Shown here piece by piece: positions 10,893 through 21,238 of a stretch of 64,000 nt of DNA. The stretch covers positions 1 to 64,000 of the forward strand of contig NZ_LQIK01000001.1 of the NCBI RefSeq assembly GCF_001499855.1, given 5' to 3'. Each line of letters opens with the position of its first letter. The stretch's first letter is position 1. This DNA is from Mycobacterium sp. GA-0227b. GTDB taxonomy: Bacteria; Actinomycetota; Actinomycetes; Mycobacteriales; Mycobacteriaceae. Below the pieces are notes generated by a model. That model searched no databases and was not told the origin of the DNA. It saw only the letters and a program-made list of their open reading frames with translations. Made by a program: the position numbers and the translations under genes.

Positions 10893-12238
10893 TCAGCCGA
10901 CGATCCGGGCGATCGACTTCAGCGGGATCGGCAACCAACTCGGCCGGAAGCGCGCCTCGTATGCGGCCTCGTAGACCGCCTTGTCCAATTCGTAGGCCGC
11001 CAGCAGCTGCCCGGAATCGCGCGGATCCGCGCCGGACACTTCGGCGTAGCCGTCGCAGAACGATGCGGCGTTGCGGTCCACCCACTCCCTTGCCCGCGCC
11101 CCGAGCTGACGGTCGTGGTCCTCGTCGGTGGACTGTTCCATCAGCCGCTGGTAGGCGGCGTACTCGTAGGACCGCAGCAGCCCGGCCACATCGCGCAACG
11201 GCGAGTCGGGGCGACGACGTTCCTCGAGCGGCTGGCCGGGCTCGCCTTCGAAGTCGATCAGCAGCCAACCCTCGGGGATGCGCAGCACCTGACCGAGATG
11301 CAGGTCGCCGTGGATGCGCTGAACCCTGATGGTCTCCTCGGAAAGCTTGCGGTATCGCTCCTCGATCAGCGGCGCGTACTGCTCGAGGGCGGGTACCGAC
11401 TTGGCCGCCGACGCCAACCGCTCCAACGCCGTGTCGGCCGGGAACAGCGCGGTCTCCGTGCCCAGTTCGTCGGCCAGCGTCGCATGCACCGACGCGACCG
11501 CCTCGCCGAGCCGGTAGGACTCCCCGGCGAAGTCGCCGCCCACCTCGTCGGCGTACAGGTCACCTTCGGCGAACAGGTCGCGGGTGCTCGCGGTCGCCAT
11601 GTCCCAGCCCTCGGCCGAGGTCGCCGCGAACTCCGTGACCATGCCCAGCGCGCACGGCTCGCCGTGCCCGTCCACTGGCCAAGTCGTCTCGAAAGAGCCG
11701 AGCAGCCGCGCCACATGCGGGTTGCCGGCGCGCGCCAGCACGCGGTTCAACTCGATGTCGGGGTTCGTCCCGGGCGTGATGCGGCGGAACAGCTTGAGGA
11801 TCGCCTCCTCCTCGAACACCACGCTGGTGTTGCTCTGTTCGGCCGCCGACACCCGCGGTGCGGCGTCCAGCGGTAACTCGACGTCGGGCTCCTTGACGAA
11901 GCGCACTGTGTTCTCGCCGGAGCCCACCGTCGCCGACGAGTCGATGAGCGACAGCAGGAACAGCGCGGCGTCGGGCTCGTAGAGCGCGTCGTAGGCAGTG
12001 CGGTCGCCGTCCGTCCCGATCGTCGCGACCTCCGCGTACTCCTCGATAGGTCCGGTATTCCAGCGCACCACCACTTGATATCGCTCACTCGAGCCGTCGG
12101 TGTAGGACACGTCGAGCAGCATGAGGTCCAGATCGTCGCGCAACGCAACGCGCGCGGCCTCCCGAACGGACGCCAACTCGCGGCTGCGCCCGGCATACCA
12201 CCGCTGGTGGGGCAGCCATTCGTCGAACGGCAGGGACA

Positions 12239-12239
<1 letters not shown>
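10893..12239 (-). CDS. mak: Maltokinase (Mak/Pep2)
   Basis: About 448 residues. Phosphorylates maltose with ATP to maltose-1-phosphate, the substrate of GlgE for alpha-glucan synthesis. N-terminal cap domain starting [19 protein letters not shown]; eukaryote-like kinase core with catalytic loop HGDLHLGQ and metal-binding DFEGEPGQ; C-terminal [15 protein letters not shown] is typical of the family. The ATG at 12239 overlaps the treS TGA by one base; a GTG at 12242 overlaps by 4. The coupling with TreS, which makes the maltose, matches the M. tuberculosis Rv0126-Rv0127 pair. Confidence 0.94.
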
Positions 12240-14047
<1,808 letters not shown>

Positions 14048-14228
14048 ACGGTCTCCAACCTACCCACGTCGCGAAGAATCGAATCGCCGTAGATCCGTGC
14101 GCCGGGGTGCCTGCGGATTCGTTCAGGGTCGGCGGCGTCGAACCCATTCGGAACGGTTGAATCGGCGAAGGAGACAAGCTACGGTTTTCGACGTCTTGTG
14201 ATCTTGATCTCCGAACGAAGTGGGTGCT
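14048..14228. other. Divergent intergenic region between treS and an HTH-like gene
   Basis: About 180 bases separating two divergent start codons. It must hold both promoters. I see no strong palindrome, terminator or RNA gene. Confidence 0.4.
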
Positions 14229-14687
14229 GTGGCTGATTCGACGCCGAACGACGGTGAAGCTCCGGTAATTGTCGGGATGGCCGATGCGGCGATGCACATG
14301 TACGACGCCGCCATCGAAGCGCTTCCCGGCCACAGCGACCCGGAGTTCTCGGAGCGGGCCGGCGTCATCCTCGCGGGCCTGCGCAAGTTGCAAGGCTCGC
14401 TGACGGAGGCGGCGGGTCGCAGCCGCCCGACACCGTCGGTCATCGTCGCGCTCAGCGGGGTCCGCAAGCGCTACGACGAGTTGATGGAGAACGCCGCGAC
14501 GGGACCGAACGCCACGCTCGGCCAGCGACTCTATGTCGCGCGGGTGCACGCGAAGCTGTCGAGCAAGGAGGCGGCCAACGGCGTCGGACTGCGCAGGGAT
14601 CTGATCGAAGCCGTGGAGGCGGAGGAACCCGCCACCGAGGAAGAAACCACCCGGATCAAAGACCTGATCGCAGCGCTCGGCGGCTGA
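14229..14687 (+). CDS. Conserved protein with C-terminal HTH-like segment
   Basis: 152 residues. N-terminal half is helical (MADAAMHMYDAAIEAL); residues about 98-150 (LGQRLYVARVHAKLSSKEAANGV) resemble an XRE-type helix-turn-helix: a LGQRLxxAR opening, then SSKEAANGVGL as the recognition turn. It may bind DNA, but no effector domain is visible. Start GTG 14229 has a CGAAG element 8 nt upstream; GTG 14220 is in frame and would add three residues. It lies upstream of the HugZ-like gene, 43 nt away, which has its own -10 box. Confidence 0.6.
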   Translation: MADSTPNDGEAPVIVGMADAAMHMYDAAIEALPGHSDPEFSERAGVILAGLRKLQGSLTEAAGRSRPTPSVIVALSGVRKRYDELMENAATGPNATLGQRLYVARVHAKLSSKEAANGVGLRRDLIEAVEAEEPATEEETTRIKDLIAALGG

Positions 14688-14718
14688 GGCTCGAGGCGGC
14701 TACGGGCGATCGCTTCGG

Positions 14719-14724
14719 TATCGT
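14719..14724 (+). promoter_or_regulatory. -10 box TATCGT for leaderless HugZ-like gene
   Basis: TANNNT hexamer ending 6 nt before the GTG at 14731. Confidence 0.4.
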
Positions 14725-14730
14725 TCCGGC

Positions 14731-15531
14731 GTGGCAACACGTGATCACGGCGACCCCGGCGACGCACCGTCGACTCCTCCGCCGCTGACGGAGGTGGTCA
14801 ACGCGTCCCGGCCGTCGGCGGCCGAGGAAGCCCGCACGATCGCCGCGTCCACCAACACCGGAACACTCGCGACGCTGACCTCCGACGGCGACCCGTGGGC
14901 GTCGTTCGTGACGTACGGCCTGCTCGACGGCGCCCCGGTGCTGTGCGTGTCCAACCTCGCCGAGCACGGCCGCAACCTCCTGAAGGATCCGCGGGCCAGC
15001 ATCGCGATCGTCGCGCCGGATTCGGAAACCGACCCGCTGGCCAGCGGTCGGATCACGCTCGCGGGCGTGGCGGAGCGACCCGTCGGCGACGAGTTGGCCG
15101 CCGCGCGGGAGGCGCACCTGTCGGCCGTCGCGGCCGCGAAGTACTACATCGACTACAGCGACTTCACGCTGTGGGTGCTGCGGGTGCACCGCGTGCGCTG
15201 GGTCGGTGGGTACGGCCGCATGGACTCGGCGACGGGTGAGGCCTACGCCGCGGCGCAGCCCGATCCGGTGCAGCCGCTGGCGGCCGGCGCTATCGAACAC
15301 CTCAACGCCGACCACGCCGACGCGCTGGTCGCGATGGCCAAAGTCCTCGGCGGCTACCCGGACACCACGGCGGCGACCTGCACGAGCGTCGACCGGTACG
15401 GCCTGGACCTACGGATCACCACCGACCGCGGCATGGCCTACACCCGGATCGGCTACCGCGCGCCGATCGATTCCATCGGCGAATTGCGTTCGGCCGCCGT
15501 GGAGCTGACGCGGCTGGCGCGTCGGGACTGA
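14731..15531 (+). CDS. HugZ-like pyridoxamine 5'-phosphate oxidase-fold protein with DUF2470 domain
   Basis: 266 residues. An N-terminal split-barrel flavin-binding-type domain (about 30-165; TGTLATLTSDGDPWASFVTY) is followed by a DUF2470 domain (about 185-262; IEHLNADHADALVAMAK). This layout is that of HugZ haem-utilisation proteins and related plant proteins, some of which degrade or bind haem; whether this one does is unknown. No signal peptide, so cytoplasmic. It has a GTG start and likely a leaderless promoter. The pyrE-like gene starts 15 nt downstream, also with its own -10 box. Confidence 0.85.
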   Translation: MATRDHGDPGDAPSTPPPLTEVVNASRPSAAEEARTIAASTNTGTLATLTSDGDPWASFVTYGLLDGAPVLCVSNLAEHGRNLLKDPRASIAIVAPDSETDPLASGRITLAGVAERPVGDELAAAREAHLSAVAAAKYYIDYSDFTLWVLRVHRVRWVGGYGRMDSATGEAYAAAQPDPVQPLAAGAIEHLNADHADALVAMAKVLGGYPDTTAATCTSVDRYGLDLRITTDRGMAYTRIGYRAPIDSIGELRSAAVELTRLARRD

Positions 15532-15533
15532 AA

Positions 15534-15539
15534 TACGAT
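15534..15539 (+). promoter_or_regulatory. -10 box TACGAT for leaderless pyrE-like gene
   Basis: TANNNT hexamer ending 7 nt before the ATG at 15547; it lies in the 15-nt gap after the HugZ-like gene. Confidence 0.45.
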
Positions 15540-15546
15540 TGCGGGT

Positions 15547-16125
15547 ATGTCTGCAGCCGCCGGGCGACCGGCCTCCTGGCAAGCGGCGTTCGACCTGATC
15601 GCCACCCGCGGTCACGAACGTCGCGAGGAGCCGTTCAAATTGGCCAGCGGCCAGCTGTCCCACGACTACATCGACGGCAAATACGCGATCGACACCGGCG
15701 AGCGGTTGGCGATCGTCAGCCGGGCGGTCGCGGAGTTGGCCGACAGCCGCGGCATCGAGTTCGACGCGGTCGGCGGCCTCACCATGGGGGCGGACCCGTT
15801 GGCGCACGGCGTCGCGATGGTGACCGGCAAGGCCTGGTTCTCGGTCCGCAAGGAACAGAAGCAGCGGGGCCGCGAGCAGTGGATCGAGGGCACGCGGCTG
15901 CAGGCGGGCACCCGGGTGCTGCTCGTCGACGACGTGATCAGCACCGGTGGCTCGACGGAGATCGCGTTCGACCGCGTGACCGCGGCGGGGGCGGTCGTCA
16001 CCGGGGTGATCCCGATGGTGGACCGCGGGGACATCGCGGCCAAGCGCTTCGCCGCTCGCAATGTGCCGTTCGCCGCGCTGGTGACATACCGCGACCTGGG
16101 CATCGAGCCGGTCAAGGACGTCTAG
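15547..16125 (+). CDS. pyrE: Orotate phosphoribosyltransferase-type PRTase
   Basis: 192 residues. The PRPP-binding motif VLLVDDVISTGGST is complete, and FKLASGQLSHDYIDGKYAI matches the OPRTase hood region that binds the base. The family converts orotate and PRPP to OMP in pyrimidine synthesis. Its N-terminal sequence differs from my memory of M. tuberculosis PyrE (Rv0382c), so it may be a second OPRT-like enzyme, and no other pyr genes are nearby. Convergent with the ABC ATPase gene, 22 nt apart. Confidence 0.8.
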   Translation: MSAAAGRPASWQAAFDLIATRGHERREEPFKLASGQLSHDYIDGKYAIDTGERLAIVSRAVAELADSRGIEFDAVGGLTMGADPLAHGVAMVTGKAWFSVRKEQKQRGREQWIEGTRLQAGTRVLLVDDVISTGGSTEIAFDRVTAAGAVVTGVIPMVDRGDIAAKRFAARNVPFAALVTYRDLGIEPVKDV

Positions 16126-16147
16126 CCCGACTGCGCCACGTTCGCGC

Positions 16148-17188
16148 TCAGGCAGGGACCACCAGGACGCCGTCGGCCTGGACACCGACCGTCACGGCGT
16201 CCCCCGGCGCGAAGGCGCGGGCGGCCGAACTGGCCATCTGCGCGCTGACCGGCACGCCGTCGGGCAGCGTCAGATGGACGCGGGACGACGGACCGAGGAA
16301 CACCACCGAGCTGACCGTCGACGTGCCGGCCGGGTCCGCGGTCACCATGACCGATTCCGGCCGCACCATCGCCAGGCCCGAGCCGGAAGCCACCGACCCA
16401 GGCAGCGTCGGCACCGACGTGCCGAGCAGATGCGCGCGACCGCCGGAGATCATCGCCGGCACTTTGTTGTTCAGCCCGACGAAGTCCGCGACGAACGGCG
16501 TCGCCGGGTTGGCGTAGAGGTCCGCGGGCGCCGCCACTTGTTCGAGCTTGCCGTGGCTCATGACCGCGACACGGTCGGCGACGGCGAGCGCCTCCTCCTG
16601 GTCGTGGGTGACGAACAGCGTCGTCGTGCCGACTTCGGACTGCACGCGGCGGATCTCGTCACGCAACTGTGAGCGGACCTTGGCGTCCAACGCCGAAAGC
16701 GGTTCGTCGAGCAGCAGCACGCGCGGCTGGACGGCCAGGGCGCGGGCCAGCGCGACGCGCTGTTGCTGTCCACCCGACAACTCGCTTGCGAACTTGTGGG
16801 TGTGTGCGGACAGCCCGACCAAGTCGATCATGTCGGCCGCCCGAGATAGCCGCTCGCGCTTCGACTTTCGACGCATCTTCAACCCGAACGCGATGTTGTC
16901 GAGCACCGTGAGGTGCGGGAAGAGGCTGTAGGCCTGAAACACCATGCCCATGTCGCGCTTGTTCGCCGGAATCCCGCTCAGATCCCGCCCGTCGACCGAC
17001 ACCGTCCCCGAGGTGGCTCGATCCAGGCCGGCGAGGATGCGCAGCGCGGTGGTCTTGCCGCAGCCGGACGGTCCGAGCAACGCGACCAGCTCGCCCGGTT
17101 CGATGTGCAGGGTCAGCCCGTCGAGCGCCTTCACCGACCCGTACACACGCGTAAGGTCGTTGAGTTCGACGGCGACTCCGGCGGTCAT
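16148..17188 (-). CDS. ABC importer ATP-binding protein
   Basis: 346 residues. Walker A GPSGCGKTT, Q-loop in FQAYSLFPH, signature LSGGQQQR, Walker B LLLDEPLSALD and switch His in VTHDQEE are all intact. The C-terminal about 100 residues form a TOBE-type regulatory domain (MVRPESVMV). Such ATPases (PotA/FbpC/PhnT group) energise uptake of polyamines, ferric iron or phosphonates. ATG overlaps the stop of the preceding permease as ATGA. Last gene of a four-gene importer operon. Confidence 0.92.
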   Translation of the reverse strand: MTAGVAVELNDLTRVYGSVKALDGLTLHIEPGELVALLGPSGCGKTTALRILAGLDRATSGTVSVDGRDLSGIPANKRDMGMVFQAYSLFPHLTVLDNIAFGLKMRRKSKRERLSRAADMIDLVGLSAHTHKFASELSGGQQQRVALARALAVQPRVLLLDEPLSALDAKVRSQLRDEIRRVQSEVGTTTLFVTHDQEEALAVADRVAVMSHGKLEQVAAPADLYANPATPFVADFVGLNNKVPAMISGGRAHLLGTSVPTLPGSVASGSGLAMVRPESVMVTADPAGTSTVSSVVFLGPSSRVHLTLPDGVPVSAQMASSAARAFAPGDAVTVGVQADGVLVVPA

Positions 17189-17967
17189 GGCGCGACTCCT
17201 CGCACGCCACGGCGCCCGCGGGTGACAAGCGAAAGTGCAAGCAGGAGACCGAAACCGAGTAGCAGCACGGCCAACGACGCCGCCACCGAGGTCGGGCCGT
17301 CGGACTTGCCGATCGCCACGATCTGCACCGGCAACGTCTGGTACCCGCTGAGCGAGGCGATCGTGTACTCGCCGAGCACGACGGCGATCGAGATGAACGC
17401 CGCGGACAGGATGCCCGACCAGATGTTGGGCACCACGACATGCAGAATCGTCGTCGTCCATCCGGCGCCGAGCGAGCGCGCGGCCTCGGTGAGCGTCGGC
17501 AGATCGATCGACGACAGCGCCGCGTCCAGCGCACGGTAGGCGAACGGGAACACCAACACGAGGTATACGAATGTCAGCGTCAACGCGGATTCCCCGAACA
17601 GGTACGTGACCCACAGGTACACGTTGCGCAGGCCGACGACGATGACCAACGCCGGAATCGTCAACGGCAGCAGGCACAGAAACTCCACCACACCGGTGGC
17701 CCACTGTGCGCGAAGGCGCACCCAGATCATCGTGGGCAGCAGGATCACCAACACCGCAAACACGGTAAACACCGCAAGCAGCAGCGAGACCACGATGGCC
17801 TGATACAGCGCGTCGTCGGCCACCAGGTTGGCCCACGCCCGAAGAGTTCGTCCGCCGGCAATCAGGTTGCGCGTGGAGAAGTCGGCCATCGCATACAGCG
17901 GGAACAGGAAGAACAATCCGAACAACACCCACAGCGCGCCTCGAAACAGCTTGGCACCGAAGCTCAT
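17185..17967 (-). CDS. ABC importer permease 2
   Basis: 260 residues with six predicted TM helices and the BPD permease EAA loop (LTEAARSLGAGWTTTILHVVVP). The start ATG at 17967 overlaps the permease-1 stop by 4 nt and its stop overlaps the ATPase start by 4 nt. Belongs with the PotC/PhnV-type inner-membrane subunits. Confidence 0.9.
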   Translation of the reverse strand: MSFGAKLFRGALWVLFGLFFLFPLYAMADFSTRNLIAGGRTLRAWANLVADDALYQAIVVSLLLAVFTVFAVLVILLPTMIWVRLRAQWATGVVEFLCLLPLTIPALVIVVGLRNVYLWVTYLFGESALTLTFVYLVLVFPFAYRALDAALSSIDLPTLTEAARSLGAGWTTTILHVVVPNIWSGILSAAFISIAVVLGEYTIASLSGYQTLPVQIVAIGKSDGPTSVAASLAVLLLGFGLLLALSLVTRGRRGVRGVAP

Positions 17968-18794
17968 CGGAGCCACCGCGCGGTGCGTCGCACCAACCTG
18001 TGGTAGATCACCATCACCACGGCGACGACGACGATCATCTCCAGCGCCAGGGCGTAGGCGAAGCCGGACTGACCCAACACCACCTCGCTGGTGAGCGCCG
18101 ACCGGATCAGCAGCGGCACGATCGGACTGCCCTGGCTGACCAACGCCGCGGCCGTCGCGTACGCCGCAAAAGCGTTGGCGAACAACAGCAGCGCGGAACC
18201 CAGGAACGCCGGCGCCAACAGCGGCACGACCACTTCGCGGAAGTACTGGCCGCGCGACGCCCCCAGGCTCACCGCCGCTTCCCGCCACTGCTCGCGCAGA
18301 CCCTCCAGCGCCGGCGCGAACACGATCACCATCAGCGGGATCTGAAAGTAGGCGTAGACGACGGTCAGTCCAGGGAGATCGTAGAGCCAGCCCGACGCCG
18401 CGAGATTCCATCCGAGCACCTGCTCGATCCACAGCGTCAGGACTCCGTTCAGCCCGATCGTCGCGAGAAACGCGAAAGCCAGTGCCACACCGCCGAACTG
18501 CGCGAGCACGCTGCACAGTGCGGTCACCGCGCGGCGCACCATCGAATTGGCCGGGCTCGACACGATCAACCACGAGAGGACGGCACCCAGCAACGCGCCG
18601 ATGAGCGCGGTGCTGCCCGACAACACCAGGCTCTTGGTCAGCGCCGAGAGCGCCGGGCCGGAGAACAACGCGTTGATGCGGGCCAGCGTGAACACGCTGT
18701 CGGCCCCATCTTCTCTGAACGCGTTGACGATCACCGTGACGGTCGGGACGACCAGGAACGTCGCCACCACGGCCAGAAACGGCAGCAGGGGCAC
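17964..18794 (-). CDS. ABC importer permease 1
   Basis: 276 residues from GTG 18794, six TM helices, EAA loop LREQWREAAVSLGASRGQYF. The frame is open upstream to a TGA only 30 nt earlier and contains no ATG, GTG or TTG there. A strong GAGGAG lies at about 18821-18825, 5 nt before a CTG codon (18815-18813) that would give LKKLRDAV before the present start. Either the GTG with a weak CGGGA site or this CTG is used. Partner of permease 2. Confidence 0.88.
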   Translation of the reverse strand: MPLLPFLAVVATFLVVPTVTVIVNAFREDGADSVFTLARINALFSGPALSALTKSLVLSGSTALIGALLGAVLSWLIVSSPANSMVRRAVTALCSVLAQFGGVALAFAFLATIGLNGVLTLWIEQVLGWNLAASGWLYDLPGLTVVYAYFQIPLMVIVFAPALEGLREQWREAAVSLGASRGQYFREVVVPLLAPAFLGSALLLFANAFAAYATAAALVSQGSPIVPLLIRSALTSEVVLGQSGFAYALALEMIVVVAVVMVIYHRLVRRTARWLR

Positions 18795-18824
18795 GGCATC
18801 CCGCAGTTTCTTCAGCGTCGCTCC

Positions 18825-19949
18825 TCAGCCGATCGCGGCGGCCCAGTGCTCGGACAGGTACTTGGTGGCCGCCTTGGTCTGCTGCGGGGACGGCACGGTG
18901 ACGGGCCCGTCGATGACCGGGACGGTCGCCGCGGCGTCCAATTTGCCGTCGGCGGCCATGATGTCGGCACGCACCGGTCGCACGCCGCCGAGCGCGAACA
19001 GGTTCTGTCCCTCGTCGCTGTAGAGGAATTCCTGCCACAACCGCGCGGCGGCCGGATGCGGCGCGTCCTTGTTGATCGCCTGGTAGTAGTAACCGGCCAC
19101 CGCGTGGTCCGACGGCACCAGCACCTGCCACGACGGCAACCTCTTGGTTTCGGCGGCGTTGGTGAAATTCCAATCGATGACCACCGGCGTCTGCCCGGAC
19201 TCGATGGTTGCCGGCGTCGGGTCGACGGGCAGGAAGTTGCCCGCGTCGGCGAGCTTTCGGAAGAACTCGACGCCCGGAACGATGTCGTCGACCGAACCGC
19301 CTTGGGAGAGCGCGACCATCAGCACACCGGAGAACGCGGCACCGGCCTGGGTGGGATCGCCGTTGAGCGCGACCTTGCCGCGGTACTCCGGTTTGAGGAG
19401 ATCATCGACAGCCGTCACCGGCGGGACTTTGGCCGAGTCGTATCCGATCGACATGTAACCGCCGTAATCGTTGACCCAGGTGCCGTTCGGGTCCTTGAAC
19501 GCCGCGGGGATGTCGTCGAAGTTGGCCACCTTGTACGGCGCGAACATCGCGGTGTTGGCCAACGCAACGGACTGGCCGAGGTCGAAAACGTCGGGCGCGG
19601 TGCTCTTACCCTTCTGCTGGGTGGCCGCGTTGATCTCATCCTGGCTCGACGCGTCGGGCTGCGCGGAGTTCACCTTGATGCCGTACTTGTCCGAGAACGC
19701 CTTGATGATCGCGCCGTAGTTCGCCCAATCCGGTGGCAGCGCAATGACATTGAGCTCGCCTTCCTTCTTGGCTGCCGCCACGAGCCCGTCGATTCCACCG
19801 AAATCCTCGGCGGAGGTGGCCTCGGCGGCCTTCACGCCGGACTCCGTCTGTGCGCCGTCTCCGCTCTTCTGCGGCGGCGCGCACGCGGTCGAACCGACCA
19901 GCAGGAGAACGGATGCGGCTGATGCGGCCACCAGGCCTGTGAAGTTCAT
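18825..19949 (-). CDS. ABC importer extracellular solute-binding protein (lipoprotein)
   Basis: 374 residues. Signal peptide with a permissive lipobox (VGSTAC), then a family 1/PotD-AfuA-like periplasmic binding fold: ELNVIALPPDWANY near the N-terminus, DVFDLGQSVAL, and YYYQAINKDAPHPAAARLW near the C-terminus. It delivers a small ligand to the two permeases encoded 30 nt downstream. Ligand unknown; polyamine, aminoethylphosphonate and iron are candidates in this family. SD GGAAGG is 7 nt before the ATG. Confidence 0.88.
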   Translation of the reverse strand: MNFTGLVAASAASVLLLVGSTACAPPQKSGDGAQTESGVKAAEATSAEDFGGIDGLVAAAKKEGELNVIALPPDWANYGAIIKAFSDKYGIKVNSAQPDASSQDEINAATQQKGKSTAPDVFDLGQSVALANTAMFAPYKVANFDDIPAAFKDPNGTWVNDYGGYMSIGYDSAKVPPVTAVDDLLKPEYRGKVALNGDPTQAGAAFSGVLMVALSQGGSVDDIVPGVEFFRKLADAGNFLPVDPTPATIESGQTPVVIDWNFTNAAETKRLPSWQVLVPSDHAVAGYYYQAINKDAPHPAAARLWQEFLYSDEGQNLFALGGVRPVRADIMAADGKLDAAATVPVIDGPVTVPSPQQTKAATKYLSEHWAAAIG

Positions 19950-20092
19950 TGCCGAACCTTCCGATGGTCTGGCGAAACGGCGCAGTGGCGCAGCGGTTAC
20001 CGCATCCGATCGCCGCGGTGAATCAATCTGTGCGGGGCGCTCGAACCCTATCGCGGCCGTACAGAGGACGGGAAACTTGCTTCTGTTCAGTT

Positions 20093-20106
20093 TGTCCGAC
20101 CGGACA
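20093..20106. promoter_or_regulatory. Palindromic operator candidate TGTCCGACCGGACA
   Basis: Perfect inverted repeat TGTCCG-AC-CGGACA. It lies 21 nt upstream of the TAACAT -10 box of the gene at 20140, over the expected -35 region, so a dimeric repressor bound here would block that promoter. It could also serve the divergent ABC importer. Confidence 0.5.
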
Positions 20107-20127
20107 TTTGTGCAGGTCTGTCGGCGT

Positions 20128-20133
20128 TAACAT
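20128..20133 (+). promoter_or_regulatory. -10 box TAACAT for leaderless gene at 20140
   Basis: TANNNT hexamer ending 6 nt before the GTG at 20140. Confidence 0.45.
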
Positions 20134-20139
20134 TCCTGT

Positions 20140-20685
20140 GTGGCGGAACGCGAAGCCTCGGGGGACTTCGACTACCTGTCCGACATCGTCGATGTCGCGG
20201 ACGCCGATGAGGCCCGCGACGATGAACTGCCGGAACCGAACATGGCGTTCGACGCCTTCGACGAGCGCACCTGGTACTTCGAACCCGCCCCGCCGCCCTG
20301 GTATCGAACCAAGCCCATGCTGACCGTGCTGGTCGCCGCGTCGGTCGCGGCCGTCGCGCTCGTCGTCTCCGGTGTCCTGCTCATGTTCCGCGGACCCGGC
20401 GAGCCCGCCGGCGAGGAGGCCACCACGGTCACCCCGACCGCGCAGACCACGGCCGCCCCGGCGCGCACCGCATCGGCGCCCAGGAAGTCACCGCCGCCAC
20501 CTGCAGCACCACCGCCGGTCGTGAGGTCGGCGGCACCCGCCGCCCCGCCGCCTGCCGCGACCAACCGGCCGCCCCCGCCGCAGACGAGGGCCACCCGCGA
20601 CGCGGAGTTCGGCGTGACGCGCACGCCGGTGACGCGATCGCCGATCAGCGTCGCACCGCGGCGACCGGGGCAGGCTCAGCGGTGA
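20140..20685 (+). CDS. Single-pass membrane protein with proline/alanine-rich exterior tail
   Basis: 181 residues. An acidic cytoplasmic N-terminus (about 1-58, including DERTWYFEPAPPPWYRT) leads to one TM helix at about 61-84 and then a low-complexity Pro/Ala/Thr tail of about 95 residues outside the membrane. Such tails are common in mycobacterial envelope proteins. No enzyme domain. The GTG start fits a leaderless -10 box. It precedes the Rv0121-like gene by 36 nt. Confidence 0.72.
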   Translation: MAEREASGDFDYLSDIVDVADADEARDDELPEPNMAFDAFDERTWYFEPAPPPWYRTKPMLTVLVAASVAAVALVVSGVLLMFRGPGEPAGEEATTVTPTAQTTAAPARTASAPRKSPPPPAAPPPVVRSAAPAAPPPAATNRPPPPQTRATRDAEFGVTRTPVTRSPISVAPRRPGQAQR

Positions 20686-20709
20686 TGCCACCGCCGGAGG
20701 GATCCGGAA

Positions 20710-20715
20710 TACGCT
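20710..20715 (+). promoter_or_regulatory. -10 box TACGCT for leaderless Rv0121-like gene
   Basis: TANNNT hexamer ending 6 nt before the ATG at 20722. Confidence 0.45.
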
Positions 20716-20721
20716 GAACGT

Positions 20722-21129
20722 ATGGCCGAATTCGATGCCGAGGCCGTCTTCGCCGAGTCGCCGGTGGCGATGCTGGCCACGGTGGGGCCGGAGTCGACGC
20801 CGCACGTCGTTCCGGTGGTGTTCGCGGTGCACCGCAACGTCGTCTACACCGCGGTGGACGCCAAGCGGAAGTCGACACACCGGCTGCGCAGGCTGGTCAA
20901 CATCGAAGCCAACCCGCAGGTGAGCATGCTGGCCCATCACTACGACGACGATTGGGCCAAGCTGTGGTGGGTGCGCGCCGACGGCCGCGCCGAAATTCAT
21001 TACAGCGGCGAGGAAATGGCGGCCGGTTACGCGCTGCTGCGCCGCAAGTACCCGCAATACCAGCGGCTCGAGCTGGCCGGGCCCGTGGTGACCGTCGACA
21101 TCGAGCGATTGTCGTCATGGCAGGCCTGA
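20722..21129 (+). CDS. PPOX-class F420/flavin-dependent oxidoreductase, Rv0121 type
   Basis: 135 residues forming a single split-barrel domain ([20 protein letters not shown], then [23 protein letters not shown], ending [13 protein letters not shown]). It matches the small mycobacterial family typified by Rv0121c, annotated as F420-dependent. It would reduce an unknown substrate with F420H2 or bind a flavin. Its position next to fusA2 is the same as I recall for Rv0121c-Rv0120c. No partner enzyme is evident. Confidence 0.83.
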   Translation: MAEFDAEAVFAESPVAMLATVGPESTPHVVPVVFAVHRNVVYTAVDAKRKSTHRLRRLVNIEANPQVSMLAHHYDDDWAKLWWVRADGRAEIHYSGEEMAAGYALLRRKYPQYQRLELAGPVVTVDIERLSSWQA

Positions 21130-21238
21130 ACAGCTTCGCGCAGCCCTTGTGCTCGCTGACGGTTAGAGGAATTGTGGTCTAACACACACTGCGGCGGCTG
21201 GGCGGCCGCCATCGGACGGGCGGTGGGAAGGGAACGTC

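Larger units (their letters stand above)
19950..20139. other. Divergent promoter region (ABC importer / Pro-rich membrane protein)
   Basis: 190 bases between divergent genes. It contains a perfect 14-bp palindrome at 20093-20106 and a -10 hexamer at 20128-20133. Confidence 0.5.

Noticed and set aside
18000..19922. 640-codon open frame antisense to the ABC importer genes
   Set aside because: His/Arg/Gly-rich shadow of three well-supported transporter genes.
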